Source of the DNA: Roseibaca sp. Y0-43
Lineage (GTDB): Bacteria > Pseudomonadota > Alphaproteobacteria > Rhodobacterales > Rhodobacteraceae
NCBI RefSeq assembly: GCF_020667835.1
Contig: NZ_JAFMPR010000001.1
Location: 392,004 to 456,003 of the forward strand
DNA length: 64,000 nt
Direction: 5' to 3'
Shown here: piece by piece, positions 48,805 through 57,306 of the stretch
Position numbering within the stretch: the stretch's first letter is position 1
Layout: every line of letters begins with the position of its first letter
Notes under the pieces: generated by a model
Database searches by the model: none
What the model saw: only the letters and a program-made list of their open reading frames with translations
Told to the model about the DNA's origin: nothing
Position numbers and translations under genes: made by a program

Positions 48805-50516
48805 CCCGTCCAGCTTCTTCAGACTTGCAACCAAATGGACCCAACCCGATGACAGAGCAGACCTTGCCATGGTGGAAAACCGCCACCGGCTACCAGATCT
48901 ACCCGCGCAGCTTTTGCGACAGCAATGGCGACGGGATCGGCGATATTCCGGGCATCATCTCGAAGCTGGATCATCTGGCCGATCTGGGCATCGGCTTCAT
49001 CTGGCTATCGCCTGTCTATGCCTCGCCCATGCGGGACAATGGGTATGACATTGCCGATTACTACCGGATCGCACCCGAATTCGGCACGCTGGAGGATTTC
49101 GACCGGCTGGTCGCAGAGGCCCGCGCGCGCGGCATCCGCATTGTCATGGACCTTGTCGTCAATCACTGCTCGTCAGATCACGACTGGTTCCGCCGCGCCT
49201 GCGAAAGCGCTGAGTGCCCGGAACACGCCTATTTCTACTGGCGCGACGCCCAACCCGACGGATCGCCCCCCGATGACCAGCGCGCGTGTTTCGGTGGCTC
49301 TGCCTGGCACTGGGTGCCAGCCATCCGGCGTTACTGCTATTGCCATTTCGGCCCGCAGCAGCCCGACCTGAACTGGCACAACCCCGCCCTGCGGGCAGAG
49401 ATTTACAAGATGATGAACTGGTGGCTCGACCGGGGCATCGGCGGCTTTCGGATGGATGTGATCGAACTGGTCGGCAAGGACATCGACGCGCGCCACTATT
49501 ACGAAGGCCCGGACATGCACCGCTTCATTCAGGACATGCACCGCGCGTGCTTTGCGGCGCGCGACATCATGACGGTGGGCGAAAGCTGGTCGGTCACGCC
49601 AGACACCGCGCTTCTGTATTGCGGGCGCGACCGGGGCGAGATGGATATGGTGTTCAGTTTCAACCACATACAGGCCGCGTGGGACCCGGCGATTGGCCGT
49701 TTCGGCCCGAACCTGTTCGACCTGCCCACACACAAGATGATCCTGTCGGACTGGCAGGCGGCACTGGCCGAGGACGGCTGGAACGCGCTCTATTTGTCGA
49801 ACCACGACCTGCCCCGCCCGGTTTCGCATTATGCCGATGATGGCCTGCACCGGGTGCGCTCTGCCAAGATGCTCGCTGCCGTGACCTACCTGATGAAAGG
49901 CACGCCCTTCATCTACCAGGGCGAAGAGATCGGCATGACCAATGCAAGCTTTGAACGGCTTGACCAGTTTCGGGACATCGAAACTCTTGGCCAATACGCG
50001 GAAATGACCGCGAACGGCGCAACACTGGAAGATTTTCTTGCTGGTGCGAACGCCAACGCCCGCGATCATGCCCGCACCCCCATGCAATGGAGCGCTGACG
50101 CATGGGCGGGCTTTTCAACCGCCCAACCCTGGATGGCGCTGAACCCGAATTACAGCCAGATCAACGTGGCGGCGGATCGGGCCGACCCCGATGGCGTGTT
50201 CGAATGGTATCGCGCCCTGATAGAGCTGCGCGCCACATGCGCCGTGGTCAGCGAAGGCCGTTTCGAGATGCGGGTGCCGGACCATCCGTCGCTATTCGCC
50301 TATACCCGCGATGACGGTCAGACGCGCTTGCTGGTGATGGGCAATTATGCCGGTCAGGCCGTGGACCTGCCCGCCGATTGCGTGCCCCAAGGCGACTGGA
50401 CGCTACTTATGTCGAACATGCCCGACGCGGCAGAGGACGCCTTGTCCGATGTTGTGCCCGAGTATTTCGTCGGGATCTGGATGGCACCGGCACTAGCTGC
50501 CCCGGCACAACCATGA
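48801..50516 (+). CDS. aglA: Alpha-glucosidase (GH13) AglA
   Basis: Cytoplasmic glycoside hydrolase that splits imported alpha-glucosides such as sucrose, maltose or trehalose. The 571-residue chain opens YQIYPRSFCDSNGDGIGD and holds GH13 regions: DLVVNHCS, GFRMDVIELVG with nucleophile Asp (about residue 218), TVGESW with the acid/base Glu (about 259), and LSNHDLPRP with the third Asp. ATG 48801 overlaps the aglG stop; ATG 48849 is a possible alternative. Belongs to the agl operon. Confidence 0.92.
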   Translation: MTRPASSDLQPNGPNPMTEQTLPWWKTATGYQIYPRSFCDSNGDGIGDIPGIISKLDHLADLGIGFIWLSPVYASPMRDNGYDIADYYRIAPEFGTLEDFDRLVAEARARGIRIVMDLVVNHCSSDHDWFRRACESAECPEHAYFYWRDAQPDGSPPDDQRACFGGSAWHWVPAIRRYCYCHFGPQQPDLNWHNPALRAEIYKMMNWWLDRGIGGFRMDVIELVGKDIDARHYYEGPDMHRFIQDMHRACFAARDIMTVGESWSVTPDTALLYCGRDRGEMDMVFSFNHIQAAWDPAIGRFGPNLFDLPTHKMILSDWQAALAEDGWNALYLSNHDLPRPVSHYADDGLHRVRSAKMLAAVTYLMKGTPFIYQGEEIGMTNASFERLDQFRDIETLGQYAEMTANGATLEDFLAGANANARDHARTPMQWSADAWAGFSTAQPWMALNPNYSQINVAADRADPDGVFEWYRALIELRATCAVVSEGRFEMRVPDHPSLFAYTRDDGQTRLLVMGNYAGQAVDLPADCVPQGDWTLLMSNMPDAAEDALSDVVPEYFVGIWMAPALAAPAQP

Positions 50517-51187
50517 GCGACCTTGCGCGGCTGATCCTGTTGCAAGACGTCCTGACGCTTGCCTTGGTGGCCCATGCTTGTTGGGCGTTGCGTTTGGTCT
50601 TCGGCAAGGCCTTGATCTCGCGCTGGATCGTGCTGGCGCCGGTTGCGACCTTGCTCTGGGGAGCGCTGTGGTCCTACGTTCCGGCGCTTGGCGCGATGCG
50701 ACTGGCCCCGCCGCCATTGGGGCAAGCGGGCGTGATCCTGATCGCGCTTATTGGCCTGTCGGCACTCTGGCTTGGCCCCCATGTGCGCCACCGCACCGGA
50801 CAATTCGACCCCACGCCCCTGCTTGGCATGGCCGTCTGGCGCATGGTGTTCGGCATGTCCGTGCTTGCGGTCGGCGTGGCAGGCGGGTTGCCTGCAAGCT
50901 TTTACTGGTCGGTGGGCTTAGGCGACATTCTTGTCGGGCTTGTGGGCGGCGCGCTGCTGCTCAAACGCCGCCCTGCCACTCCCAGCCAGTTCCGCTTGTG
51001 GAACCTTCTGGGGCTGGCCGATCTGAGCCATGTGCTGGTTTTGGGCGCGATCACGCTGATCCCGTTCTTCACTGCGAACGCGCATGTGCCCTTTGTGAAC
51101 CTGCTGCCATTGACGGGCGTGCCGCTGCTGCTGTCCTTGCATATCCTTGCGCTGCGGTATCGGCCCCGGCGGGCTGCAATCGTGTAG
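50513..51187 (+). CDS. Polytopic membrane protein at the end of the agl operon
   Basis: A 224-residue, very hydrophobic protein with six or seven predicted membrane segments and short loops; no signal peptide or enzyme motif is visible. It starts inside the aglA stop (ATGA at 50513), so it is translated from the agl transcript. Arg/His-rich loops (HVRHRTGQFDPTP, KRRPATPSQFRLW) face one side. I do not recognise a family. Operon position suggests, but does not show, a link to sugar use; it could also be a chance passenger. Confidence 0.7.
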   Translation: MSDLARLILLQDVLTLALVAHACWALRLVFGKALISRWIVLAPVATLLWGALWSYVPALGAMRLAPPPLGQAGVILIALIGLSALWLGPHVRHRTGQFDPTPLLGMAVWRMVFGMSVLAVGVAGGLPASFYWSVGLGDILVGLVGGALLLKRRPATPSQFRLWNLLGLADLSHVLVLGAITLIPFFTANAHVPFVNLLPLTGVPLLLSLHILALRYRPRRAAIV

Positions 51188-51212
51188 CCGGGTTTGTCCA
51201 GCGGGGTGGCCC

Positions 51213-51806
51213 CTAGCAGGGTGCCAAGCGGCTGCGCAGCGCCGTCGCCCCCTCTGGCCCCAAGCTTTGGAACGCATCGATCTGCCGGGTCAGGGGCACG
51301 AAGCGGCCATCGCCAGAGCTGCGCAGCCAAGTGCTGATGGGAAACTCTGCTGCCAATGGTGCCGTCAGGCACCCGTCCACGACTTCGGCCGTCAGCGTTC
51401 CCTTCCCCTCGACCCCTTGCGCACGGGCCAGTTGAATGGCGCGCTGCGCGGCACTGAACCGCGCGGCATCCTCTGGGCCAAGGCTGGCGATGAACACCCG
51501 CTCATCCGGCGAATTCGGCGCGATCGCCCCGTCTGGCTGCGCGGCGATTTGCAGCGGCACCTCTTCCTCGATCTGCACGGTCGATGCCGCCGCCCCACCC
51601 CGGAACGCAATCCGCAACACCGCGTCGCCGGGGCCAAGTCGCACCGATTGCGGAACACCGAGCGCGACGGCAATCTCGTCCGCCGGTGCGCTAAGCGGGT
51701 CCAGCCGGCTGGCCGCGATCAGGCCCGCAGGCGTGACAGCCGTGCAGGCAGGCACCGCGACAGCAATGCAGCAAAGCAAGAAAGCGATGTGCTTCGAGAC
51801 GCGCAT
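51213..51806 (-). CDS. Predicted lipoprotein of unknown function
   Basis: A 197-residue protein with a lipoprotein signal: HIAFLLCCIAVAVPAC, lipobox Cys about residue 21. The mature part is rich in Ala, Pro and Leu with a beta-type centre (AVLRIAFRGG, STVQIEEEVPLQI) and two later Cys (VVDGCLTAP and the final residue), possibly a disulfide. No family is recognised. It is transcribed away from XRE regulator 1 across an AT-rich spacer, suggesting it may be a target of that regulator. Confidence 0.65.
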   Translation of the reverse strand: MRVSKHIAFLLCCIAVAVPACTAVTPAGLIAASRLDPLSAPADEIAVALGVPQSVRLGPGDAVLRIAFRGGAAASTVQIEEEVPLQIAAQPDGAIAPNSPDERVFIASLGPEDAARFSAAQRAIQLARAQGVEGKGTLTAEVVDGCLTAPLAAEFPISTWLRSSGDGRFVPLTRQIDAFQSLGPEGATALRSRLAPC

Positions 51807-51824
51807 GAGAAAACCTGTTGCATC

Positions 51825-51885
51825 ATGATTCGTTATTATTGTTTAATATAAAACATGAATTTTTTAAAACAAAATTCCGGACATC
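51825..51885. promoter_or_regulatory. AT-rich divergent promoter region (copy A)
   Basis: About 60 bases of low GC between the lipoprotein and XRE1. It begins ATGATTCGTTATTATTGTTT and includes TTATTGTTTAA at 51836-51846, closely repeated upstream of the DUF2975-XRE2 pair (56697-56735). Likely holds promoters in both directions and the operator for the small XRE proteins; this is inference. Confidence 0.5.
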
Positions 51886-51927
51886 TCCCCTGCGCCCGGA
51901 TGCGCAGGGCGCAAACGGGGGTGCGAC

Positions 51928-52137
51928 ATGCCGATCACTGTCAGGCTTGATGTCATGCTGGCAAAGCGCAAAATGACCGCGCGCGAACTGGCATCCCGCA
52001 TCGGGATTTCGGAACAGAACCTGTCCTTGCTGCGCTCTGGCAAGGTGCGGGGGGTCAGGTTTCGGACACTGGAAGCGATCTGCACGGAACTGAACTGCCA
52101 ACCCGGCGATATTCTGGAGCTTGAGACGGATGACTAG
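51928..52137 (+). CDS. Small XRE-family regulator 1 (YozG-like)
   Basis: A 69-residue DNA-binding protein made almost only of a helix-turn-helix (ARELASRIGISEQNLSLLRS, recognition helix about 28-38) and an ending TLEAICTELNCQPGDILEL typical of the short YozG/Cro-like group. GGGGG precedes ATG 51928. It closely resembles the protein at 57306-57521 (same MPI-x-VRLDVM start and QPGD-I/L-LE end). It overlaps the oxidoreductase gene by 8 bases, so the two are co-translated. Confidence 0.85.
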   Translation: MPITVRLDVMLAKRKMTARELASRIGISEQNLSLLRSGKVRGVRFRTLEAICTELNCQPGDILELETDD

Positions 52138-53143
52138 CGCCCAGCCGACACAGATCCCGCAGGAGATGCCCGCCTTGGTGCGCCGCCGCTACGGCCCGCC
52201 AGAGGTGGTGATGCTGGAAACCCGCCCCGTCCCACGCCCCAAGCGCAACGAGGTGTTGCTGCGGGTTCATGCCGCAAGCGTCAACACCGCCGACTGGCGT
52301 TTGCGGGCGGGGGCTTTCCCCGGCATCCTCGCGGTTCCCGCGCGGGCGATGTTCGGAATTCTGCGCCCCCGCAACCCCTATATCGGGACAGAATTCGCGG
52401 GCGAGGTGGTCGCGGTGGGGCAAGATGTCTCGCGTTTCCGGCCCGGTGACAGGGTTTTCGGCATCGCGCAGGCGGGCGGGGCATCGGCGGGCTATCTGGC
52501 CGTCCCGCAAGACGGCCCCATCGCGGAAATCCCGGCAAGGCTGGACTATGCGCAGGCCGCAGCGCTGCCGTTCGGGGGGTTATGCGCGCTGTGTTTCCTT
52601 GCCGATTTCGCCCGGCTTGGTGCCGCGCAGCGCTTGCTGGTCATCGGAGCGTCGGGCGGCGTGGGCATTTATGCGGTGCAGATCGGCAAGGCCTTGGGCG
52701 CAGAGGTCACGGGCGTTTGCGGCAGCGCCAATATCGATTTCATCCGCGACCTTGGCGCAGATCACCAGATTGCCCATGACCTTGTGCGCCAAGACGCGTG
52801 GCCCGGCGGGCAGGACGTGATCCTTGACACGATCGGCCTGCTTGCCCCGACTGCCGCGCGGCGGCTTCTGGCCCCCGGTGGCCAGTTCTTTCCGCTGAAT
52901 TTCGGCTTGCGAGAATTCGGGGCGGCATTTGCAAACCCGTTTCGCGCGCGCAAGACGCGAATCGCAACCAGCCCGGATCGGGCCGAAGACCTTCAGCGGC
53001 TGGTCCAGATGGTCGAGGCGGGACAGTTCACCCCCGTCATCGGGCATCGCTTTGCGCTTGCACAGGCGCAAGACGCGCATCGGCTGGTAGAAACGCGCCA
53101 CCGTCGTGGTGCGGTTGTGCTGGACGTGAGCGCACCGGACTAG
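52130..53143 (+). CDS. MDR-family NAD(P)-dependent oxidoreductase (quinone-reductase-like)
   Basis: A 337-residue zinc-independent alcohol dehydrogenase/quinone oxidoreductase relative. GroES-like N-terminal part with VRRRYGPPEVVMLETRPVP and the Rossmann motif VIGASGGVGIYAVQIGKALG (about residues 167-186). The structural zinc cysteines are absent. ATG 52130 overlaps the XRE1 stop by 8 bases; the TTG at 52121 is less likely. It converges on the broken sigma factor gene. Substrate unknown. Confidence 0.85.
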   Translation: MTSAQPTQIPQEMPALVRRRYGPPEVVMLETRPVPRPKRNEVLLRVHAASVNTADWRLRAGAFPGILAVPARAMFGILRPRNPYIGTEFAGEVVAVGQDVSRFRPGDRVFGIAQAGGASAGYLAVPQDGPIAEIPARLDYAQAAALPFGGLCALCFLADFARLGAAQRLLVIGASGGVGIYAVQIGKALGAEVTGVCGSANIDFIRDLGADHQIAHDLVRQDAWPGGQDVILDTIGLLAPTAARRLLAPGGQFFPLNFGLREFGAAFANPFRARKTRIATSPDRAEDLQRLVQMVEAGQFTPVIGHRFALAQAQDAHRLVETRHRRGAVVLDVSAPD

Positions 53144-54342
53144 GGCCGCAAGACCTGTGCCAAGCGCGCTTCCAGATAGCGCCGCAGGGGTGGTTCGGTC
53201 GTAAGCGAAATGGCCTTGGCATAGGCGCGCGCGGCATCGCCTGCGGCCCCGTCGCGCGCCAGCAAATGCGCCTTGGCGGCCCAGAAGGGCTGAAAACCGG
53301 AAATTCGTTGCGCATCCAACTGGTCCAGCAATGCCAGCCCGGCCTGTGCGCCGTAGCGTTCGGCCACGACGCGCGCGCGGGCCACAGACGCACCAAGCGA
53401 GGGCGCGATCCGGTCAAGCGCGTAGTAAAGCTGATCGAGCGCCAGCCAGTCGACACCCCCGCATCGGGCACGGTCCAGATGCACCGCCTGGATCGCGGCC
53501 TCTATCTGGAAGCGGCCCGGTGCCTGCCGCGCTTGTGCCCGTGCCAGCGCCGCCTGCCCGAACGCGATCAGCCTAGCATCCCATAATGTGGGGTCTTGTT
53601 CATCCAGCGGGACCAGCACACCCGCCACCACGCGCGCCCGCGCCCGCGCCTGCGTGAAGGCGATAAGCGCGCTCAGGCCATGGGCCTCGGCGTCTTGCGG
53701 CAGCAGGTGGCACAACAGGTCGGCAAGGTAGAGCGCTTCTTGTCCCAGCGCATCGCTTGGTGCCAGCCAATCCAGCGCATGGGCGGCGTAGATCGCTTCA
53801 TGCACGGCTGTCAGCCTGTCGGAAAGCTGCGCCATTTCCGACACGACGAAGGGAATGGCCGCATCGCGGATCTTGCGTTTCGCGCGCACAAGGCGCTGCG
53901 CCATGGCGGGCGCCGGCACGGCAAAGGCGCGTGCAATATCCGCCGCCTGCACGCCCAGCACTGTTTGCAGCATCAGCGGCGCGTGGATATCCGTGCCAAG
54001 GGCGGGATGCGCGCAGACCAGCATCATGGCAAGGCGGGCATCCGGCCCATCTTGCGCGGGATCAGGGGGCAGCATGTCAGGCACCTTGTCCGTAAAGCGC
54101 AGGCGCGTGTCGCGGCGTTGCGTGTCGATGGCCCGGTTGCGGGCGGTTGTCAGCAGCTAGGCCTCTGGCCGGTTGGGCACGCCTTCGCGTGGCCAGACAT
54201 CCAGCGCGCGGGCAAAAGCTTCTGCCAGCGCGTCTTCGGCCGCGGCAATATCGCCGCTGCGCCGGGCAAGAACGGCCAACAGCTTGCCATAAGACACCCG
54301 CGCCGCATGTTCGGCGGCGCTGGCAGCAAATGTGTCGCTCAC
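53140..54342 (-). pseudogene. ECF42-type sigma factor gene with in-frame amber codon
   Basis: The frame from GTG 54342 encodes 400 residues if one codon, TAG at 54157-54159 (codon 62), is ignored. Before it lie a sigma region 2 start (SYGKLLAVLARRSGDIAAAEDALAEAF begins near residue 17) and NRPEA, and right after it LLTTARNRAIDTQRR in the same frame. Related proteins have Trp at this place (P-x-A-W-L), one base from TAG. The remaining part, with region 4 and the long ECF42 C-terminal extension, is intact. GTGA overlap with the DGPF gene is the classical ECF42 pairing. Confidence 0.85.
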
Positions 54343-54692
54343 GCCCCGCCCATGGCAGAGGCGCGGATTTCCACCTTGCCGCTGCGTGCGGCGGGGCATT
54401 TCTCGGCCCAGGCCATCGCGGCATCAAGATCGGGGACTTCGATCACGAAATACCCGCCCAGCGTTTCCTTGGTATCGGCGAATGGCCCGTCCTGCACGGA
54501 TTTGGCACCGCCTTTCAGGCTGAGCGTGATCGCGGTCTGCACGGGTTGCAACCAGTCGGTATCGACAAAGACACCAGCGTCTTTCAGGGCGCTGATATAG
54601 GCACCGTAGACCTCTTGCAGGGCGGCCCAGTCATCGGGCGTCATATCGGCGAAATCTGCCGGGTCGGAATAAAGCAGAAAGGTATAGCGCAT
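54339..54692 (-). CDS. DGPF/YCII-domain protein, partner of ECF42 sigma factor
   Basis: A 117-residue protein of the YCII-like superfamily with the name-giving DGPFADTKETLGGYFVIE block (about residues 69-86). Such proteins are encoded beside and controlled by ECF42-type sigma factors. AGGAG lies eight bases before ATG 54692. It overlaps the sigma gene by four bases, so the nonsense codon there probably leaves this gene expressed only from its own promoter. Biochemical role unknown. Confidence 0.9.
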   Translation of the reverse strand: MRYTFLLYSDPADFADMTPDDWAALQEVYGAYISALKDAGVFVDTDWLQPVQTAITLSLKGGAKSVQDGPFADTKETLGGYFVIEVPDLDAAMAWAEKCPAARSGKVEIRASAMGGA

Positions 54693-54716
54693 GGTCAAAT
54701 CTCCTGTGGTTCAGGG

Positions 54717-55226
54717 TTAGGCAAGGGTGTTGATCTTGGCAAGCCCACGCTCCAGCGTAGGGCCGACCATACGGTCCATGAACAGCCCCATCACGCGCGC
54801 GATGGGGTTGAAGCCCAGATCGGCCTCCATCGTCCAGATCACATGGGTGCCATCGCCTTGCCGCTCTGCGCGGATGGTTTGCACGGGGCGGCCCATCGCG
54901 CCAAGGTCGATGTCATAGCGCACGGCATCGGAGGCCAGCGCCGCGACGGTCTGCGTGCCCTTGCCCTCGCGCCCGTCGAACCGAAAGCCGGACCCGATGC
55001 CGCTTTCGGGGCCGAACAGCGTGATCGCCAAGTCGGGATCGCTGTCGCGATAGGGGTTGAACCGCTGATACCCCGCGCCAGACGCGGCAAGCCGCAGGAT
55101 CGTGACAGCATCGGGGGCCACAATGGCCGCGCGGGCAACCTGCACATGCCGGGGCAGCAAAAGAGTGGCCCCGGCCAATATCGCGACAAGCGCCGCACCT
55201 CCGCCCAGAAATTGCGTCAGTGTCAT
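54717..55226 (-). CDS. SRPBCC-family protein with N-terminal membrane anchor
   Basis: A 169-residue protein with one N-terminal hydrophobic segment (LGGGAALVAILAGATLLLP) followed by a START-like SRPBCC fold: VARAAIVAPDAVTILRLAAS, GSGFRFDG and a helical ending NPIARVMGLFMDRMVG. SRPBCC proteins bind hydrophobic ligands in a deep pocket. GAAAGGA precedes ATG 55226. Lies 24 bases before the DGPF gene, so probably in the same unit. SRPBCC genes often accompany DGPF/ECF42 clusters. Confidence 0.78.
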   Translation of the reverse strand: MTLTQFLGGGAALVAILAGATLLLPRHVQVARAAIVAPDAVTILRLAASGAGYQRFNPYRDSDPDLAITLFGPESGIGSGFRFDGREGKGTQTVAALASDAVRYDIDLGAMGRPVQTIRAERQGDGTHVIWTMEADLGFNPIARVMGLFMDRMVGPTLERGLAKINTLA

Positions 55227-55340
55227 GTCGTCATCCTTTCTGAAAACAAGGGCAACAGCGCCCCTATGACCATGACGAATGGACGCCGCCCCAATCGACA
55301 TCTGTCGAAAGAAATTCTGATGGCCCGGACCAAGCGCCCT

Positions 55341-55487
55341 TCAGGATCGCGGAGCGGGGCAGCCATAGCCCTCTTCCCGGCAGCTCGAGTCAGCCCAGTC
55401 CTGAAAGGTGCCGCGCCAGTTGATGTCTGCGCAGCCCGCCATCAGAAAAGCCAGACACACCCAAGGAAGAAACCGCAATCTGGACAT
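55341..55487 (-). CDS. 48-residue lipoprotein
   Basis: A tiny predicted lipoprotein: MSRLRFLPWVCLAFLMAGC, with lipobox LMAGC and Cys about residue 19, then a short Trp- and Cys-containing tail ending GYGCPAPRS. A GGAGGG ribosome site stands six bases before ATG 55487, which overlaps the serine hydrolase stop by one base, giving good support that it is real. No family is recognised; a role in the envelope is inferred from the lipobox. Confidence 0.65.
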   Translation of the reverse strand: MSRLRFLPWVCLAFLMAGCADINWRGTFQDWADSSCREEGYGCPAPRS

Positions 55488-56632
55488 CACGTCCCTCCAT
55501 CCAAAGCCTTGAACAAAAGATGTGCCGTCGCTTCGGCCGAGCCGCCACCCGTCAGGGCGACAGCCGCGATCGCATCCAGATCCGGTGCATAGGCCACGAT
55601 CGCCTTGGCACCGGGCACCCCGCCCGAATGCCCGATCCAAAGCTGCGCGCCGTCCGCGCTTGGCACGTCATAGACCATCATGCCCAAGCCATACCAAAGC
55701 CCTTGGTCGAACATCGGGTAAAGCGTCCGGGTCATCAGCGCGACATGGGCCCGCGACACGATGCGCCCGGCCAGCAGGTCGCGCAGGAACAGCGCCATGC
55801 TTTGCGCATCGGCCACTATGCCACCCGCGGCTTGCGGCGCGCGGATGTCAAAGCCCGGCTCTGCCCCGGCACCAAGGGGCACGATATTCGACAGGTCCGC
55901 ACGGCGCGACAAGACGCGGATAGTGTCGGCCCGGCTGCGCGCCAGAACCAAGTCTTCGGCGGCGGTGGCATAGGGCTGGCCCGTCACCGCCTCTATGACC
56001 GCGCCCAGCAGGGTGTAGCCGGTGTTCGAATACCGCCAAACCGCACCCGGACAGGCGTAGAGCGGTTTTTGGGACAGCGCGCTTAGCACCTCTGGCAGGG
56101 TCATCATGCCTTGGGCGCTCAGGTCAGGGTCTTCATTCAGGCTGAACAGGCCAGAGCTATGCGCCATCAGCATCCGAAGCGTGATCGCATCGCCCAAGGG
56201 CACGCCCGGCACATAGTCGCTGATCGGGTCGTCGAGAGAGAGCTTGCGCATCTCTTCCAACCGCAAGATCGCGGCGGCCGTGACGATTTTGCCCACGCTG
56301 GCCCAGTAATGCAGCTGACCGGCACCCACCCTGTGCTGCGCAACCCACGGGTCCCCGCCGGATTGCCAGACCGCGACCGACAGGCTTTCCGCGCCCGTTG
56401 CGCGCCGGGCCGTCGCAAAGGCTTGCGTCAGCCGGTCACGTTCCGCCTGTGTCAGGCCAGAGCCGCGCGCGGGCGACAGACCGGATGCATCGACCACGCC
56501 CCCCGCCCGCAAGCTTGGCCCAGCATAAGGCGCAGCGCCTGCGCATTGCGATGGCACCACGCCCTGTGTCTGCGGGCTAACACAGGCGGCGAGCAAAGCC
56601 AGAGCGGGCAGCGCAAATCTGGAAAATGGCAT
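55487..56632 (-). CDS. Beta-lactamase-class serine hydrolase lipoprotein
   Basis: A 381-residue penicillin-binding-protein-like hydrolase. Signal with lipobox ALLAAC (Cys about residue 16) anchors it. Ser-x-x-Lys is in WASVGKIVTAA, the Tyr-x-Asn motif is WRYSNTGYTLLG, and HSGGVPGA stands for the KTG-type motif. Family members include esterases, D-aminopeptidases and class C-like enzymes; drug resistance is not implied. ATG 56632 is favoured by GAGGGG at suitable spacing. Diverges from DUF2975 over an AT-rich spacer. Confidence 0.85.
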   Translation of the reverse strand: MPFSRFALPALALLAACVSPQTQGVVPSQCAGAAPYAGPSLRAGGVVDASGLSPARGSGLTQAERDRLTQAFATARRATGAESLSVAVWQSGGDPWVAQHRVGAGQLHYWASVGKIVTAAAILRLEEMRKLSLDDPISDYVPGVPLGDAITLRMLMAHSSGLFSLNEDPDLSAQGMMTLPEVLSALSQKPLYACPGAVWRYSNTGYTLLGAVIEAVTGQPYATAAEDLVLARSRADTIRVLSRRADLSNIVPLGAGAEPGFDIRAPQAAGGIVADAQSMALFLRDLLAGRIVSRAHVALMTRTLYPMFDQGLWYGLGMMVYDVPSADGAQLWIGHSGGVPGAKAIVAYAPDLDAIAAVALTGGGSAEATAHLLFKALDGGT

Positions 56633-56696
56633 CACACCCCTCTGGGCGACATGAACAAGCGAGCCTGAAGCATTGACGAATACTTTTCCCGTAGCA

Positions 56697-56735
56697 ATGA
56701 TTCTTTATTGTTTTAAAGAAATTTTTTGTTTAATG
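56697..56735. promoter_or_regulatory. AT-rich divergent promoter region (copy B)
   Basis: Begins ATGATTCTTTATTGTTTTAA and carries a second TTTGTTTAA at 56725-56733. The shared start with the spacer at 51825 and the same position in front of a small XRE unit suggest a common operator. Confidence 0.5.
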
Positions 56736-56760
56736 ACGTCGCATCATCCAGAGGTTTGAC

Positions 56761-57306
56761 ATGAGCACATTTCCCCAGTCCGATGCCAATCGCCTGTCAC
56801 GGCACGCAAGGCTTGCAGCCTTTGCCTGCCGGGCCACGGGTATCGCCATTCCTGCATTCGTGGCGCTGTTCTGGCTGTCAGGCCATGCGACGGGCACAGC
56901 AGTTGCGGAACTCGGGCTGCCGCCGGGGCACACCCTCTCCTCGGTTCAGACCGGGGCCGCGCTGGTGTTCAGCCTGATCCCGGCCATACTGACGGCGCGC
57001 GCCCTGTTCGCGCTGGCATCCTGTTTCGATGGGTTTGCCAGCCGGAACTGGTTCGGGCGTGCCCAACCGCGCGCCTTGTCGACCACTGGCATCTGGCTCA
57101 TGGCTGCCGGGTTGGCTGCGCTGGCCACGCCGACGCTGATCGGCCTTGCCCTGTCGCTGAATGCCGCACCGGGGCAGCGCGTACTGGCATTCAGCCTGTC
57201 CAGCGACGGGGTTCTGGCGCTGTTGTTCGGGCTTGCCTTCTGGATGCTTGGCCATCTCTGGACCATCGCGCGCAACATAGCCGCCGAAAACGCAGAGTTT
57301 GTCTGA
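56761..57306 (+). CDS. DUF2975 membrane protein
   Basis: A 181-residue protein with four hydrophobic segments (about 22-45, 62-86, 108-132 and 142-164), matching the DUF2975 family; the block SCFDGFASRNWFGRAQPRAL lies between segments two and three. DUF2975 genes typically come with a following short XRE regulator (as in the YoaS-YozG pair of Bacillus), exactly as here: the stop TGA shares one base with the XRE2 ATG. Function unknown; possibly the membrane partner sensed by the regulator. Confidence 0.82.
   Translation: MSTFPQSDANRLSRHARLAAFACRATGIAIPAFVALFWLSGHATGTAVAELGLPPGHTLSSVQTGAALVFSLIPAILTARALFALASCFDGFASRNWFGRAQPRALSTTGIWLMAAGLAALATPTLIGLALSLNAAPGQRVLAFSLSSDGVLALLFGLAFWMLGHLWTIARNIAAENAEFV

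Noticed and set aside
54157..54159. Recoding of TAG as pyrrolysine or selenocysteine
   Set aside because: Selenocysteine uses TGA, and there is no pyl context; the position is Trp in relatives, so mutation, error or plain suppression is simpler.
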